Source of the DNA: Arthrobacter_H sp030452125
GTDB lineage: Bacteria; Actinomycetota; Actinomycetes; Actinomycetales; Micrococcaceae
Length of the DNA: 64,000 nucleotides
Assembly: GCA_052379645.1 (NCBI GenBank)
Contig: JBQSYU010000002.1
Direction: 5' to 3' (one strand)
The notes beneath the pieces were generated by a model that saw only the letters and a program-made list of their open reading frames with translations, had not been told where the DNA came from and did no database searches. Position 1 is the stretch's first letter, and each line of letters starts with the position of its first letter. Shown here in pieces: positions 50,747 to 59,379 of the stretch. The position numbers were made by a program, and so were the translations under genes.

Positions 50747-52258
50747 ATGGCCCATGCAACTGAAGAACTCGTCGACTTCGACGAGGCCCTGGAGCGGTAC
50801 GATCCGGTCCTCGGCTTCGAGGTGCACGTCGAGCTGAACACCGCCACCAAGATGTTCTCCGACGCCCCGAACGCCTTCGGCGACGTCCCCAACACCAATG
50901 TCACCCCGGTGGACCTCGGCCTGCCCGGCGTGCTGCCGGTGGTGAATAAGAAGGCGGTGGAGTACTCCATCAAGATCGGTCTGGCGCTGAACTGCCAGAT
51001 CGCCGAGTACTGCCGCTTTGCGCGCAAGCACTACTTCTACCCGGACACCCCGAAGAACTTCCAGACCTCGCAGTACGACGAGCCCATTGCCTTCGACGGG
51101 TATCTGGACATCGAACTCTCCGACGGCAAGGTCTTCCGGGTGGAGATCGAGCGGGCCCATATGGAGGAAGACGCCGGGAAGCTGACCCATATGGGGTCGA
51201 CCGGGCGCATCCAGGGCGCGGATTCCTCCTTGGTGGACTACAACCGGGCCGGCGTGCCGCTGGTGGAGATCGTCACCAAGCCCATCACCGGGGCCGGCGA
51301 GCGCGCCCCCGAGCTGGCCAAGGCCTATGTGGCGGCGATCCGCGAGATCGTGAAGACCCTGGATGTCTCCGACGCCAAGATGGAACGCGGCAACGTCCGT
51401 TGTGACGCCAACGTCTCGCTGATGCCCAAGGACGCCACGAAGTTCGGCACCCGCTCGGAGACGAAGAACGTGAACTCCCTGCGCGCGGTCGAACACACCG
51501 TGCGCTTCGAGATCGAACGCCACGCAGCGGTCCTGGACGCCGGCAACCTCGTGGTCCAGGAGACGCGCCACTGGCGGGAGGACACCCGGACCACGACGTC
51601 GGGCCGTCCCAAGTCGGACGCCGATGACTACCGTTACTTCCCCGAACCGGATCTGGTGCCGATCGTCACGACCCGCGAATGGGTCGAGGAACTGCGCGCC
51701 CAGTTGCCGGAGCCGCCGGCCGAACGCCGCAAGCGCCTGCAGGCCGATTGGGGCTATGCCGACGCCGAGTTCCGTGATGTGGTCAATGCGGGATTCCTGG
51801 ACGCCATCGAAGAGACCATTGCCGCCGGTGCGACCCCCGCGGTGGCCCGCAAATGGTGGATGGGCGAGATCTCCCGACTGGCCAAGAACGCCGACGTGGA
51901 GCCGATGGATCTCGGGGTCACCCCGGCGACGATCATCGAGCTCAACCAGCTGATCGAAGCCAAGAAGATCAACGACAAGATCGCCCGCCAGGTCCTCGAG
52001 TTCGTGGTGGCGGGGGAGGGGACGCCGACCGAGATCGTGGAGAAACGGTCGCTGGCCGTCGTGAACGACGACTCCGCCCTCGGTGCCGCGATCGACGACG
52101 CCATGGCCTCGATGCCCGATGTCGTCGCGAAGATCAAGGACGGCAAGGTCCAGGCCATCGGTGCACTCATCGGCCCGGTCATGAAGGCCACCCGCGGCCA
52201 GGCCGATGCCGGCCGCGTGCGCGAGATCGTGCTGGAGAAGCTCGGCGTCGAGGGCTGA
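50747..52258 (+). CDS. gatB: Asp-tRNA(Asn)/Glu-tRNA(Gln) amidotransferase subunit B
   Basis: GatB binds the misacylated tRNA, activates the side-chain carboxyl with ATP and adds ammonia delivered from GatA. The 503-residue protein has the family opening LGFEVHVELNTATKMFS, the central GVPLVEIVTKP and RCDANVSL, the DDYRYFPEPDL motif, and the helical YqeY-like C-terminal tail ending VREIVLEKLG. ATG 50747 is one base past the gatA stop; a GTG at 50735 is an alternative. A strong hairpin follows. Confidence 0.96.
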   Translation: MAHATEELVDFDEALERYDPVLGFEVHVELNTATKMFSDAPNAFGDVPNTNVTPVDLGLPGVLPVVNKKAVEYSIKIGLALNCQIAEYCRFARKHYFYPDTPKNFQTSQYDEPIAFDGYLDIELSDGKVFRVEIERAHMEEDAGKLTHMGSTGRIQGADSSLVDYNRAGVPLVEIVTKPITGAGERAPELAKAYVAAIREIVKTLDVSDAKMERGNVRCDANVSLMPKDATKFGTRSETKNVNSLRAVEHTVRFEIERHAAVLDAGNLVVQETRHWREDTRTTTSGRPKSDADDYRYFPEPDLVPIVTTREWVEELRAQLPEPPAERRKRLQADWGYADAEFRDVVNAGFLDAIEETIAAGATPAVARKWWMGEISRLAKNADVEPMDLGVTPATIIELNQLIEAKKINDKIARQVLEFVVAGEGTPTEIVEKRSLAVVNDDSALGAAIDDAMASMPDVVAKIKDGKVQAIGALIGPVMKATRGQADAGRVREIVLEKLGVEG

Positions 52259-52295
52259 TCCGCCCCGGGCCCGCGACCCGGACGCCGAAACACCT

Positions 52296-52335
52296 GCCGA
52301 GGGGCGGGCGGAGGACCTTCCGCCCGCCCCTCGGC
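52296..52335 (+). terminator. Terminator of the gatCAB operon
   Basis: Perfect 17-bp arms (52296-52312 and 52319-52335) lie 37 bases past the gatB stop. Confidence 0.85.
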
Positions 52336-52349
52336 CTCTGCCGGGTGTG

Positions 52350-52355
52350 TAGCGT
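52350..52355 (+). promoter_or_regulatory. -10 element (TAGCGT) of phosphotransferase gene, leaderless
   Basis: TAGCGT ends six bases before the ATG at 52362 and starts just after the gatB terminator. Confidence 0.55.
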
Positions 52356-52361
52356 GGTCCC

Positions 52362-53279
52362 ATGACCACCCAGGGCGCAGGACAACGACCCGGATCCGGG
52401 GTTCCGGCCCATGATGTCGAGGTCACCGACGCCCTGGTCCGTACCCTGCTGTTCGAACAGCACCCCGGGTTGGCCGGGTTGGACCTGGTCCGGGTGGCCA
52501 ACGGCTGGGACAACATCGTCTACCGGCTGGGAGGGGAGCTGGCCGTGCGCCTGCCCCGGCGGGCCAGCGCCCACCAGCTGCTGCTGAACGAAGTCAGGTG
52601 GTTGCCCTTCCTGGCCCCGAGGCTGCCGTTGCCGATTCCGGCCGTGGTGCGCCGCGGCCGCCCGGGAAGCGGCTACCCCTACCACTGGGCCGTGGTGCCC
52701 TGGTTCGACGGGGAATCCGCCGCAAACCGTCCGGCTGCCGACCGGGATGGCTATGCCGCGGCCCTCGGCCGGTTCCTGCGCACCCTGCACGTCCCGGCCC
52801 CGGCAGACGCACCGCGCAATGCCGTCCCGGGCACCGCCCTGGCCACCCGGGCCGAGGCCTTCACCCGGCGACTGGCGGAAGCGGGCCGGCCGCTGCCCGG
52901 GCCCTGGCATGAAATCTTTGCCAACGGGGTGCAGGCGCCCGAACACCACGGCCCACCCCTGTGGCTGCATGGGGATCTGCATCCGCATAACCTCGTGACC
53001 GTGCCGGGTTCCGGCCCGGCGACGATTTCGGCGGTCGTGGACTTCGGGGACCTCACCGCCGGGGACCCCGCCTGCGACCTGGCGGCTGCCTGGCTGCATT
53101 TCACCCCGGCAGGCCGTGCCGCCTTCATCGCCGAACTCCCCCACGACGCGGACACCTGGGCGCGTGCCCGGGGATGGGCGGTGCACTTCGGGACCTTGAT
53201 GGCCCTGATGCCCGAGGGCGACCCGCTGCACTCCGTGGGCCGGCATGCGCTGGGGCAGTTGGCAGTTGAGTGTGTCTGA
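52362..53279 (+). CDS. Aminoglycoside phosphotransferase (APH)-fold kinase
   Basis: The 305-residue protein-kinase-like enzyme has an N-lobe with VANGWDNIVYRLGGELAVRL and a catalytic loop LHGDLHPHNL with D205. The metal motif is VVDFGDLTAGDPACDLA with D227. The family phosphorylates small molecules (aminoglycosides, macrolides, sugars, choline). Nothing here indicates antibiotic resistance specifically, and stand-alone chromosomal members are common in soil actinobacteria. Leaderless start. Confidence 0.87.
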   Translation: MTTQGAGQRPGSGVPAHDVEVTDALVRTLLFEQHPGLAGLDLVRVANGWDNIVYRLGGELAVRLPRRASAHQLLLNEVRWLPFLAPRLPLPIPAVVRRGRPGSGYPYHWAVVPWFDGESAANRPAADRDGYAAALGRFLRTLHVPAPADAPRNAVPGTALATRAEAFTRRLAEAGRPLPGPWHEIFANGVQAPEHHGPPLWLHGDLHPHNLVTVPGSGPATISAVVDFGDLTAGDPACDLAAAWLHFTPAGRAAFIAELPHDADTWARARGWAVHFGTLMALMPEGDPLHSVGRHALGQLAVECV

Positions 53280-53345
53280 CGTGCATCATGGGAAGGGCAA
53301 CGCATTCCGGCGTGGCCGGCACCGAACAGGAGAACACCAGCGGTC

Positions 53346-54575
53346 ATGGCAACCCTAGATCCTGCTGTCGACTCCGGAATACGCAACGGTCGTGGTCATC
53401 GCGGCGATGATCTGCGGCGACTCAATACCGCGGCCGTCATGAAGCACGTCTTCGACCACCCCGGACTGTCTCGTTCGGAAGTCGCCCTGCAACTGGGGTT
53501 GAGTGCCGCATCGGTCACGAAAATGGTGGCGCAGCTGCTCGAAGCCGGCTTGTTGCGGGAGCTGGCACCACTCTCGGGCACCCAGGGGCGTCCGCGGGTG
53601 CCGTTGCAGGTCGATACGAAGACCCCGCTGGTGATGGGCATCCATCTGGGGCCTCGCACCACCGGCGTCGTACTCATGGGCCTGGACGGCAGCGAACATG
53701 CCTCGGTGTTGGTTCCCCATACCGGGATGCCACCGGAGGAGTCAATGGATTTGATCGTCGCGGCCGCCGATGAGCTGCTTGCGGAGGATACCCGCGGCCG
53801 GGTCGTCATCGGGACGGGGATCGCGACTGGCGGCATCGTGGATCGTGCCGCGGGACTGATCATCGACAACCCCGGCGCCGGGTGGAAGAACGTCGACGTC
53901 ATGGCCCTGCTCGAGGGCAGGTTGCCCGGGCCGCTGATCCTGGAGAACAACGCCCGCGCAGCGGCCCAGTCCGAATTGCTCTACGGGCACGGGCAGCGGA
54001 CCAACGACTTCGTGTTGATGGTGGTGACCGCCGATATCGGCTCGGTCATGGTCGATGCCGGCAGGATCCGGTCCGGGTTCAGCCAAACCGCTGGACAGAT
54101 CGCCCATCTCTCCGTCGACGACGGTGCCCGACCCTGCCCCTGTGGCCGGACCGGATGCCTGGCGGTCATGGCGTCGGATGACGCCGTCGCAGACACCGCG
54201 GTGGAGCGAGGTCTGCAGGGGTCGCCGAACATCGACGAGATCCTGTTCCAGGCGGCGGAGGGGGAGTCGGGGGCCATCGCCCTGCTGGAGCAACGCAACC
54301 GGTGGGTCGGCCGGGCCGCAGCCCAGCTCATTGACATCCATGATCCCGAGCTGCTGGTGGTGGTCGGCACCCCGGCGGAATCACCCCTGGTGTTCGCTTC
54401 TCTCGTCGATGAAGTGGCCCGGAGGGCACAGACGGGTAAGAGAGCGGCCGAACGAGTGGTTCTTTCCACGGACCACGTCTTTTCGCTCTCCCTCTTCGCC
54501 GCGTCGACGCTGGTTGCCGCGGTGCTGGCGGACCCGTTGGGGATCACCGGGCTGGCCACTCCCGACCCGGTGTAA
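53346..54575 (+). CDS. ROK family transcriptional repressor
   Basis: The 409-residue regulator has an N-terminal MarR-like helix-turn-helix (about 20-72: SRSEVALQLGLSAASVTKMV), then a ROK sugar-binding domain. The zinc motif is CPCGRTGC with an upstream His in GQIAHLSV. The ATP-site motif is degenerate (GIHLGPRTTG instead of GxDxGGT), so it is a repressor rather than a kinase. It sits directly before an ABC importer operon and very likely controls it through the palindrome at 54710-54729. The inducer would be a sugar or sugar phosphate by family precedent. Confidence 0.9.
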   Translation: MATLDPAVDSGIRNGRGHRGDDLRRLNTAAVMKHVFDHPGLSRSEVALQLGLSAASVTKMVAQLLEAGLLRELAPLSGTQGRPRVPLQVDTKTPLVMGIHLGPRTTGVVLMGLDGSEHASVLVPHTGMPPEESMDLIVAAADELLAEDTRGRVVIGTGIATGGIVDRAAGLIIDNPGAGWKNVDVMALLEGRLPGPLILENNARAAAQSELLYGHGQRTNDFVLMVVTADIGSVMVDAGRIRSGFSQTAGQIAHLSVDDGARPCPCGRTGCLAVMASDDAVADTAVERGLQGSPNIDEILFQAAEGESGAIALLEQRNRWVGRAAAQLIDIHDPELLVVVGTPAESPLVFASLVDEVARRAQTGKRAAERVVLSTDHVFSLSLFAASTLVAAVLADPLGITGLATPDPV

Positions 54576-54687
54576 GGCCGAGCCCAGGAATCGTGCAGGG
54601 CAGGACCGTGTCACTCGTTGCCGTGCACCGAGCCGGTTTCAGCTGTCGAAGCCGCCGGTAACCTCCTTCGCCAATTGAGGTACTTCC

Positions 54688-54729
54688 TTGACAGGCTCTG
54701 CCGTATCTGATTTATTTTAGAGCATAAAT
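54688..54729 (+). promoter_or_regulatory. Promoter (TTGACA) with overlapping ROK-type operator of the ABC importer
   Basis: A consensus -35 TTGACA (54688-54693) is followed after 17 bases by TTTATT as -10. ATTTAT (54710-54715) and ATAAAT (54724-54729) form an inverted repeat with an 8-base spacer over the -10. AT-rich palindromes of this kind are bound by ROK repressors. It is the strongest sigma-70-like promoter in the window. The 92-base leader shows no other structure. Confidence 0.7.
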
Positions 54730-54821
54730 TAACTAGGTGAAGCGGATCACATCTTGTCGTGCTCCGCCGGAGACCACCTAATCAGCTCGATCACCACAGA
54801 TCATTTGAACGGGAGTGGAGC

Positions 54822-56414
54822 ATGCCGAAAAAGAAGATGTTTGCCTTGGTCGCGGCATCATCAGCGTTGATGCTGATGGCCAGCGGCTGTGCATCCGGTG
54901 CGGGGAACGCAGCGGGGGCCGGGGAGGAAAGCGCCTTGTCCTTCCAACTCAGCGAACCCAAGTCATTGGTGCCGCATGAGGATCCGGGCAGCCAGGTCGC
55001 CATGGCCACCTGCGCGAACCTGATGGAGGTGAACACCGAATCCCAGGAACTGGAACCACTGGCTGCGACCTCGGTGACCAGTGATGATGCCCAACACTGG
55101 AAGATCGAGCTGCAGGACGGATGGACGTTCCAGGATGGCGCACCGGTGACTGCCGACTCGTTCGCCAAGGCCTGGAACAAGACGGCCACCGGTTCCAATG
55201 CCTGGCAGGGCAACGGCTCCTTCACCGCCTTCGAGGGGTATAAGGACCTGAACCCGTCGGACGGCTCCAAGCCCACGACGGATGAACTTTCCGGTGTCGA
55301 GGTCGTTGACGACCAGCACCTGGAAGTCGCACTCAACGCACCCAATGCCGACTTCCCCAAGCTCCTGAGCACCTCGGCCCTCTGCCCCTTGCCGGAACAG
55401 GCGTTCAGCGACCCGGAGGCCTATGAGGAGAACCCCGTGTCCAATGGGCCTTACCAGTTCGTCTCCTGGAACCACAACGAAGAAGTAGTGCTGGAGAAGT
55501 GGGACGGCTTCAAGGGGGCCGATGGCTTCTCCGGCGGCGCCGACAAGCTCACCGGCCAGATCTATACGGCGGTGGACGCGGCCTACACCGATATGACGGC
55601 CGGAAACCTGGACATGATCCGCAACGTGCCCGCCACGATGGTCTCCAAGGCCAAGAGCCAGTTGGGCGAGGATTCCCTCTACGAGGTCGAAACCGGCTCC
55701 AAACAGTACACGTTGCAGATCCCGGAGTACATCAAGGATTTGCGCGACCCGGATCTGCGGAAGGCCATCTCGATGTCCATCGACCGCGAATCCATCGCCA
55801 AGTCCCTATTGCAGGGCTACGCCTCGGCGTCGGACTCGCTGGTCCCGCCGTCGCTGGATTCCTATGAGGAAGGCGCCTGCGCTTCGTGCACCTTCGACGC
55901 CGACGAGGCGAAGAAGCTGCTGAAAAAGGCCGGTGGATTCGACGGAACCCTGGTGATCGAACACAACTCGGCATCCGACCAGCAGCTGGTCCAGGCCATC
56001 GCCAAGCAGATCAAGGAGAACCTGGGCATCAAGGTCCAGCTCAAGCCGGTTCTGGGTACCGAGCTGCAGTCGCGTCGCAACAACCAGGAACTCGATGGAG
56101 CCGTTTTCGGCCTCTGGGGCTGGTCCTATAAGAGCCCGGACCAGTACCTGAGCCAGTACGAAACGGGCGGCGACGGCAACGAGACCACGGGATATTCCAG
56201 TAAGCCGGTGGACAAGCTGGTCAGATCGGCACGGGCCTCGCAGGACGAAGCCACGGCAGCAAAGACGTACGCCGAGGCCGAGTCACTGATCGTCAAGGAC
56301 ATGCCGGCCATCCCGCTGTTCATTCCCACCGACTTCGGCTTGCACACCGAATGCGCTGATATGAAGGAAGTCCAGGGGGATCTGCAGTTCTACCGCGCGG
56401 GGTATGGCTGCTAG
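54822..56414 (+). CDS. ABC importer solute-binding lipoprotein, family 5 (OppA/DppA-like)
   Basis: The 530-residue extracytoplasmic binding protein is anchored by a lipoprotein signal. The N-terminal MPKKKMFALVAASSALMLMA precedes a lipobox ending in SGC. Family 5 features include GWTFQDGAPVTADSFAKAWN, NGPYQFVSWNHNEEVVL and YAEAESLIVKDMPAIPLF. Family 5 proteins bind oligopeptides, nickel or oligosaccharides. The ROK repressor and the dehydrogenase nearby favour a carbohydrate, but this is inference. GGGAGTGGAG precedes the ATG. It is followed by a hairpin that may raise its level over the permeases. Confidence 0.9.
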   Translation: MPKKKMFALVAASSALMLMASGCASGAGNAAGAGEESALSFQLSEPKSLVPHEDPGSQVAMATCANLMEVNTESQELEPLAATSVTSDDAQHWKIELQDGWTFQDGAPVTADSFAKAWNKTATGSNAWQGNGSFTAFEGYKDLNPSDGSKPTTDELSGVEVVDDQHLEVALNAPNADFPKLLSTSALCPLPEQAFSDPEAYEENPVSNGPYQFVSWNHNEEVVLEKWDGFKGADGFSGGADKLTGQIYTAVDAAYTDMTAGNLDMIRNVPATMVSKAKSQLGEDSLYEVETGSKQYTLQIPEYIKDLRDPDLRKAISMSIDRESIAKSLLQGYASASDSLVPPSLDSYEEGACASCTFDADEAKKLLKKAGGFDGTLVIEHNSASDQQLVQAIAKQIKENLGIKVQLKPVLGTELQSRRNNQELDGAVFGLWGWSYKSPDQYLSQYETGGDGNETTGYSSKPVDKLVRSARASQDEATAAKTYAEAESLIVKDMPAIPLFIPTDFGLHTECADMKEVQGDLQFYRAGYGC

Positions 56415-56430
56415 GTAGTGAATCATCCAC

Positions 56431-56475
56431 GGGTCCGATGCGTCGCTGAGCAGTAGACACCGGCGCATCGGACCC
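56431..56475 (+). promoter_or_regulatory. Intra-operon stem-loop between binding protein and permease genes
   Basis: Perfect 12-bp arms (56431-56442 and 56464-56475) begin 16 bases past the binding-protein stop, with no T-run. Such hairpins commonly protect the upstream message or partly terminate, giving an excess of binding protein. Confidence 0.65.
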
Positions 56476-56515
56476 CGTCCCACCACTCCCATCACACCGC
56501 GAAAGGACCATCCGC

Positions 56516-57439
56516 ATGCTCGGCTACACCATACGCCGCATAGGGCAGATGATTCCGGTGGTCATCGGCGCCACCTTCCTGATCTACGCCTTGACCTTCC
56601 TCATGCCCGGAGACCCCATCGCGGCGTTGACCGGCGCCCGCCCCCTGCCCGAATCAACAGTGGCCCAGATCCGACAGGCCTACCATCTGGATGACCCGTT
56701 CCTGGTGCAATACGGAAACTACATGTGGGGCCTGTTGCACGGGAACTTCGGGATTGACTTCTTCGGTCGACCGGTTTTGGGCCTGATCCTGGAGCGACTG
56801 CCGACGACCTTCGCCCTGGCCCTGACGGCGTGGGTCCTGAAACTGGTGATCGGACTGGCCATCGGCGTCTACGGCGGGCTGCGTCACGGGCGTGCCGGGG
56901 ACCACTTCGCACTGGTCTTCACCGTCGTGTTCCTCGGTGTGCCCGGATTCGTGATCGCCCTGGGCGCCCAGACGGTGTTCGGTGTCCAACTGGGCTGGGT
57001 CAACCCGGCGGGAATCAGTGCCGGGTGGCCGATGGCCTTCATCCTGCCGGCGTTGGTGATGGCCTTCGAAGCAGCCGCCGGCCTGGCACGACTGACCCGC
57101 ACCTCGCTGGTGGGAGTCCTTCGGTCGGAGTACATGCGTACGGCACGAGCCAAGGGCCTTTCCCCGCGACGGGTCATCTGGGGCCATGCCCTGCGCAATG
57201 CCATGATCCCCGTGGTCACCTATCTCGGGCTGAGCCTGGCCGGGATGCTCGGCGGCGCAGTGATCATCGAGGCCATCTTCAACATTCCCGGCATCGGCGG
57301 GTTGATGGTGACCTCAATCAACAACAAGGAGGGGACCATCGTCGTGGGCATCGCCACGATGCTCGTATTGGTCTACCTCTTCTTCAACCTGCTCGTGGAT
57401 CTCCTCTACGGCGTGATTGATCCGAGGGTACGAGTATGA
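56516..57439 (+). CDS. ABC importer permease 1 (DppB/OppB-like)
   Basis: The 307-residue permease has six membrane segments and the DppB opening GYTIRRIGQMIPVVIGATF. An external segment PGDPIAALTGARPLPESTVA is followed by the EAA loop RLTRTSLVGVLRSEYMRTAR-AKGLSPRRVIWGHALRNAMIP, which contacts the ATPase. AAAGGA lies eight bases before the ATG. The stop overlaps permease 2 by four bases (ATGA), so the two should be made in equal amounts. Confidence 0.93.
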   Translation: MLGYTIRRIGQMIPVVIGATFLIYALTFLMPGDPIAALTGARPLPESTVAQIRQAYHLDDPFLVQYGNYMWGLLHGNFGIDFFGRPVLGLILERLPTTFALALTAWVLKLVIGLAIGVYGGLRHGRAGDHFALVFTVVFLGVPGFVIALGAQTVFGVQLGWVNPAGISAGWPMAFILPALVMAFEAAAGLARLTRTSLVGVLRSEYMRTARAKGLSPRRVIWGHALRNAMIPVVTYLGLSLAGMLGGAVIIEAIFNIPGIGGLMVTSINNKEGTIVVGIATMLVLVYLFFNLLVDLLYGVIDPRVRV

Positions 57440-58350
57440 GCCAGACCACCGAGCCGACCGCTTCCGCCGTTGCCGCCGGCGAACCGGCCACCTTCCCGCC
57501 GCGGCGGCGCAAGAAGACGAACCGGGGGCCCATCTGGTTGAGGCCGCGCTTCCTGATTTCAGGGACGATCGTGGCGCTGATGCTGCTCATGGCTGCTTTC
57601 CCCCAGCTCTTTGCCGGGTTCGGCAGCGACCCCAACGCGAACTGCAACGTGATGGAAACAAACCAGGCGCCCAGTAGCGAGCACATCTTCGGCGTCGACA
57701 TCCAAGGATGCGATTACTACACGAACGTCATCTATGGTGCCCGCGCCTCGATCCTGGTGGGCATCGTGGTCACCGCGATCTCCTTCGTCGTTGCAGCCAT
57801 TCTCGGAGCCCTTGCCGGCTACTTCGGCGGTTGGGTCGACGTCATCATCTCGCGGGCCTGCGACATGGCCTTCGGCCTTCCGTTCATCCTGGCGGCCATC
57901 GTCGTGTTGCAGCTGTTCAGCGAACGTACCGTCTGGACGGTGATCTTCGCGCTGGCCCTGTTCAATTGGCCAGGTGGCGTCCGCTTCATGCGCTCCTCCG
58001 TCATGGAGGTACGCAACCGAGAGTATGTCCAGGCCTCGATGCTGCTGGGTGCCAGCAAGACCAGGATCATCAAGTCCCACATCATCCCGAACTCGTTGAC
58101 CCCGTTGCTGGTCCTGCAGACACTCGGAGTCGGCGGAGTGATTTCCGCCGAAGCGGGGCTGACCTTCATCGGCATCGGCCTCACCCCGCCCTCGGTGTCC
58201 TGGGGACTGCAACTGGCTGCGGCACGCGACTACATCTCCGCCGCCCCGCACCTGCTGGTCTTCCCGGCACTGTTCCTGACACTCACGGTGCTCGGCTTCG
58301 TGCTCTTCGGGGAAGCACTGCGCGATGAATTCGACCCGAAAGGCAAGTAA
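57436..58350 (+). CDS. ABC importer permease 2 (DppC/OppC-like)
   Basis: The 304-residue permease has a cytoplasmic basic N-terminus (PPRRRKKTNRG), then six membrane segments. FGVDIQGCDYYTNVIYGARA is the DppC hallmark after TM1, and the EAA loop EVRNREYVQASMLLGASKTR-IIKSHIIPNSL is present. It pairs with the previous permease. The next gene starts on the base after its stop, so translation is continuous. Confidence 0.93.
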   Translation: MSQTTEPTASAVAAGEPATFPPRRRKKTNRGPIWLRPRFLISGTIVALMLLMAAFPQLFAGFGSDPNANCNVMETNQAPSSEHIFGVDIQGCDYYTNVIYGARASILVGIVVTAISFVVAAILGALAGYFGGWVDVIISRACDMAFGLPFILAAIVVLQLFSERTVWTVIFALALFNWPGGVRFMRSSVMEVRNREYVQASMLLGASKTRIIKSHIIPNSLTPLLVLQTLGVGGVISAEAGLTFIGIGLTPPSVSWGLQLAAARDYISAAPHLLVFPALFLTLTVLGFVLFGEALRDEFDPKGK

Positions 58351-59379
58351 GTGAGAACGCAACAGACGCAACAACCCGACCCGGCGGGGGACCACCCGCT
58401 GCTCCGAGTCAGGGACCTCGACGTCGAATTCGACACTTCGAAGGGCATTGCCACCGCCGTCAGCGGCATGAACTTCACCGTCCAGCGCGGTGAGGCGCTG
58501 GGCATCCTGGGTGAATCCGGATCCGGGAAATCGGTCACCGCCCGAGCGGTGATGGGCATCCTGGACATGCCACCGGCCAAGGTCCCGCGTGGAGAAATCC
58601 TGCTTGAAGGGGAGGACCTTTTGACGATCAGTGCCAAACGGCACCGTGAACTGGTCGGATCCAGGGTCTCGATGGTCTTCCAGGATGCCCTGACGGCACT
58701 GAACCCCGTCCACCCGGTCGGACGCCAGATCGGTGAGTTGTACCGGGTCCACCGTGGATACTCCCGCAAGGATGCCAAGGCAGCAGCAATCGACATGATG
58801 GACCGGGTGCGGATCCCGGCCGCTGCTTCTCGGGTGAATGACTATCCCCACCAGTTCTCCGGCGGCATGCGTCAGCGCATCGTCATCGCCATGGCCCTTG
58901 CCCTGGACCCTGTGCTGCTGATCGCCGATGAGCCTACTACGGCACTGGACGTCACCGTTCAGGCACAAATCCTCGAGCTGCTCAAGGAACAACAGGTGGA
59001 GAGGAACATGGGGCTGATCCTCATCACCCATGACATCTCGGTGGTCAAGGAAGTCACCGATCAAGTGGCGGTGATGTATGCGGGACGCATCGTCGAGCAT
59101 GGAGCCACCGATGAGGTGCTCAACCACCCGGGGCACCCCTATACCCAGGGACTCCGTGCATCGGTTGCCGGCGAGGAGCTGAAGGGGCAACGCTTGCCGG
59201 CGATTCCGGGCACACCACCGGATTTGCTGCGTTTGCCCGACGGGTGCTCCTTCGCCAACCGGTGCCCCTTCGTCACGGACGAATGCCTGGAACAGGTACC
59301 GCCGTTGGAGTCGGTGGGCGCCGGGCGTCAGAGCGCTTGTTTCCACACCGAGGAGGTCTTGGACCATGTCACTGCCTGA
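58351..59379 (+). CDS. ABC importer ATP-binding protein 1 (DppD/OppD-like)
   Basis: The 342-residue ATPase starts at GTG directly after the permease stop. It has Walker A GESGSGKSVTA with K60, signature FSGGMRQRIVIAMAL, and Walker B LLIADEPTTALD. The C-terminal oligopeptide-type extension has CSFANRCPFVTDECLE, the Cys-rich stretch that can bind an iron-sulfur cluster in this group. It forms a heterodimer with ATPase 2, whose gene it overlaps by 14 bases. Confidence 0.94.
   Translation: MRTQQTQQPDPAGDHPLLRVRDLDVEFDTSKGIATAVSGMNFTVQRGEALGILGESGSGKSVTARAVMGILDMPPAKVPRGEILLEGEDLLTISAKRHRELVGSRVSMVFQDALTALNPVHPVGRQIGELYRVHRGYSRKDAKAAAIDMMDRVRIPAAASRVNDYPHQFSGGMRQRIVIAMALALDPVLLIADEPTTALDVTVQAQILELLKEQQVERNMGLILITHDISVVKEVTDQVAVMYAGRIVEHGATDEVLNHPGHPYTQGLRASVAGEELKGQRLPAIPGTPPDLLRLPDGCSFANRCPFVTDECLEQVPPLESVGAGRQSACFHTEEVLDHVTA

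Noticed and set aside
52362..53279. Aminoglycoside-resistance gene
   Set aside because: The APH fold is shared by many metabolite kinases; no resistance-specific subfamily motif or mobile context is visible, so only the fold is called.
53346..54575. ROK protein as a sugar kinase
   Set aside because: It has an N-terminal helix-turn-helix and a degenerate ATP loop (GIHLGP instead of GxDxGG).
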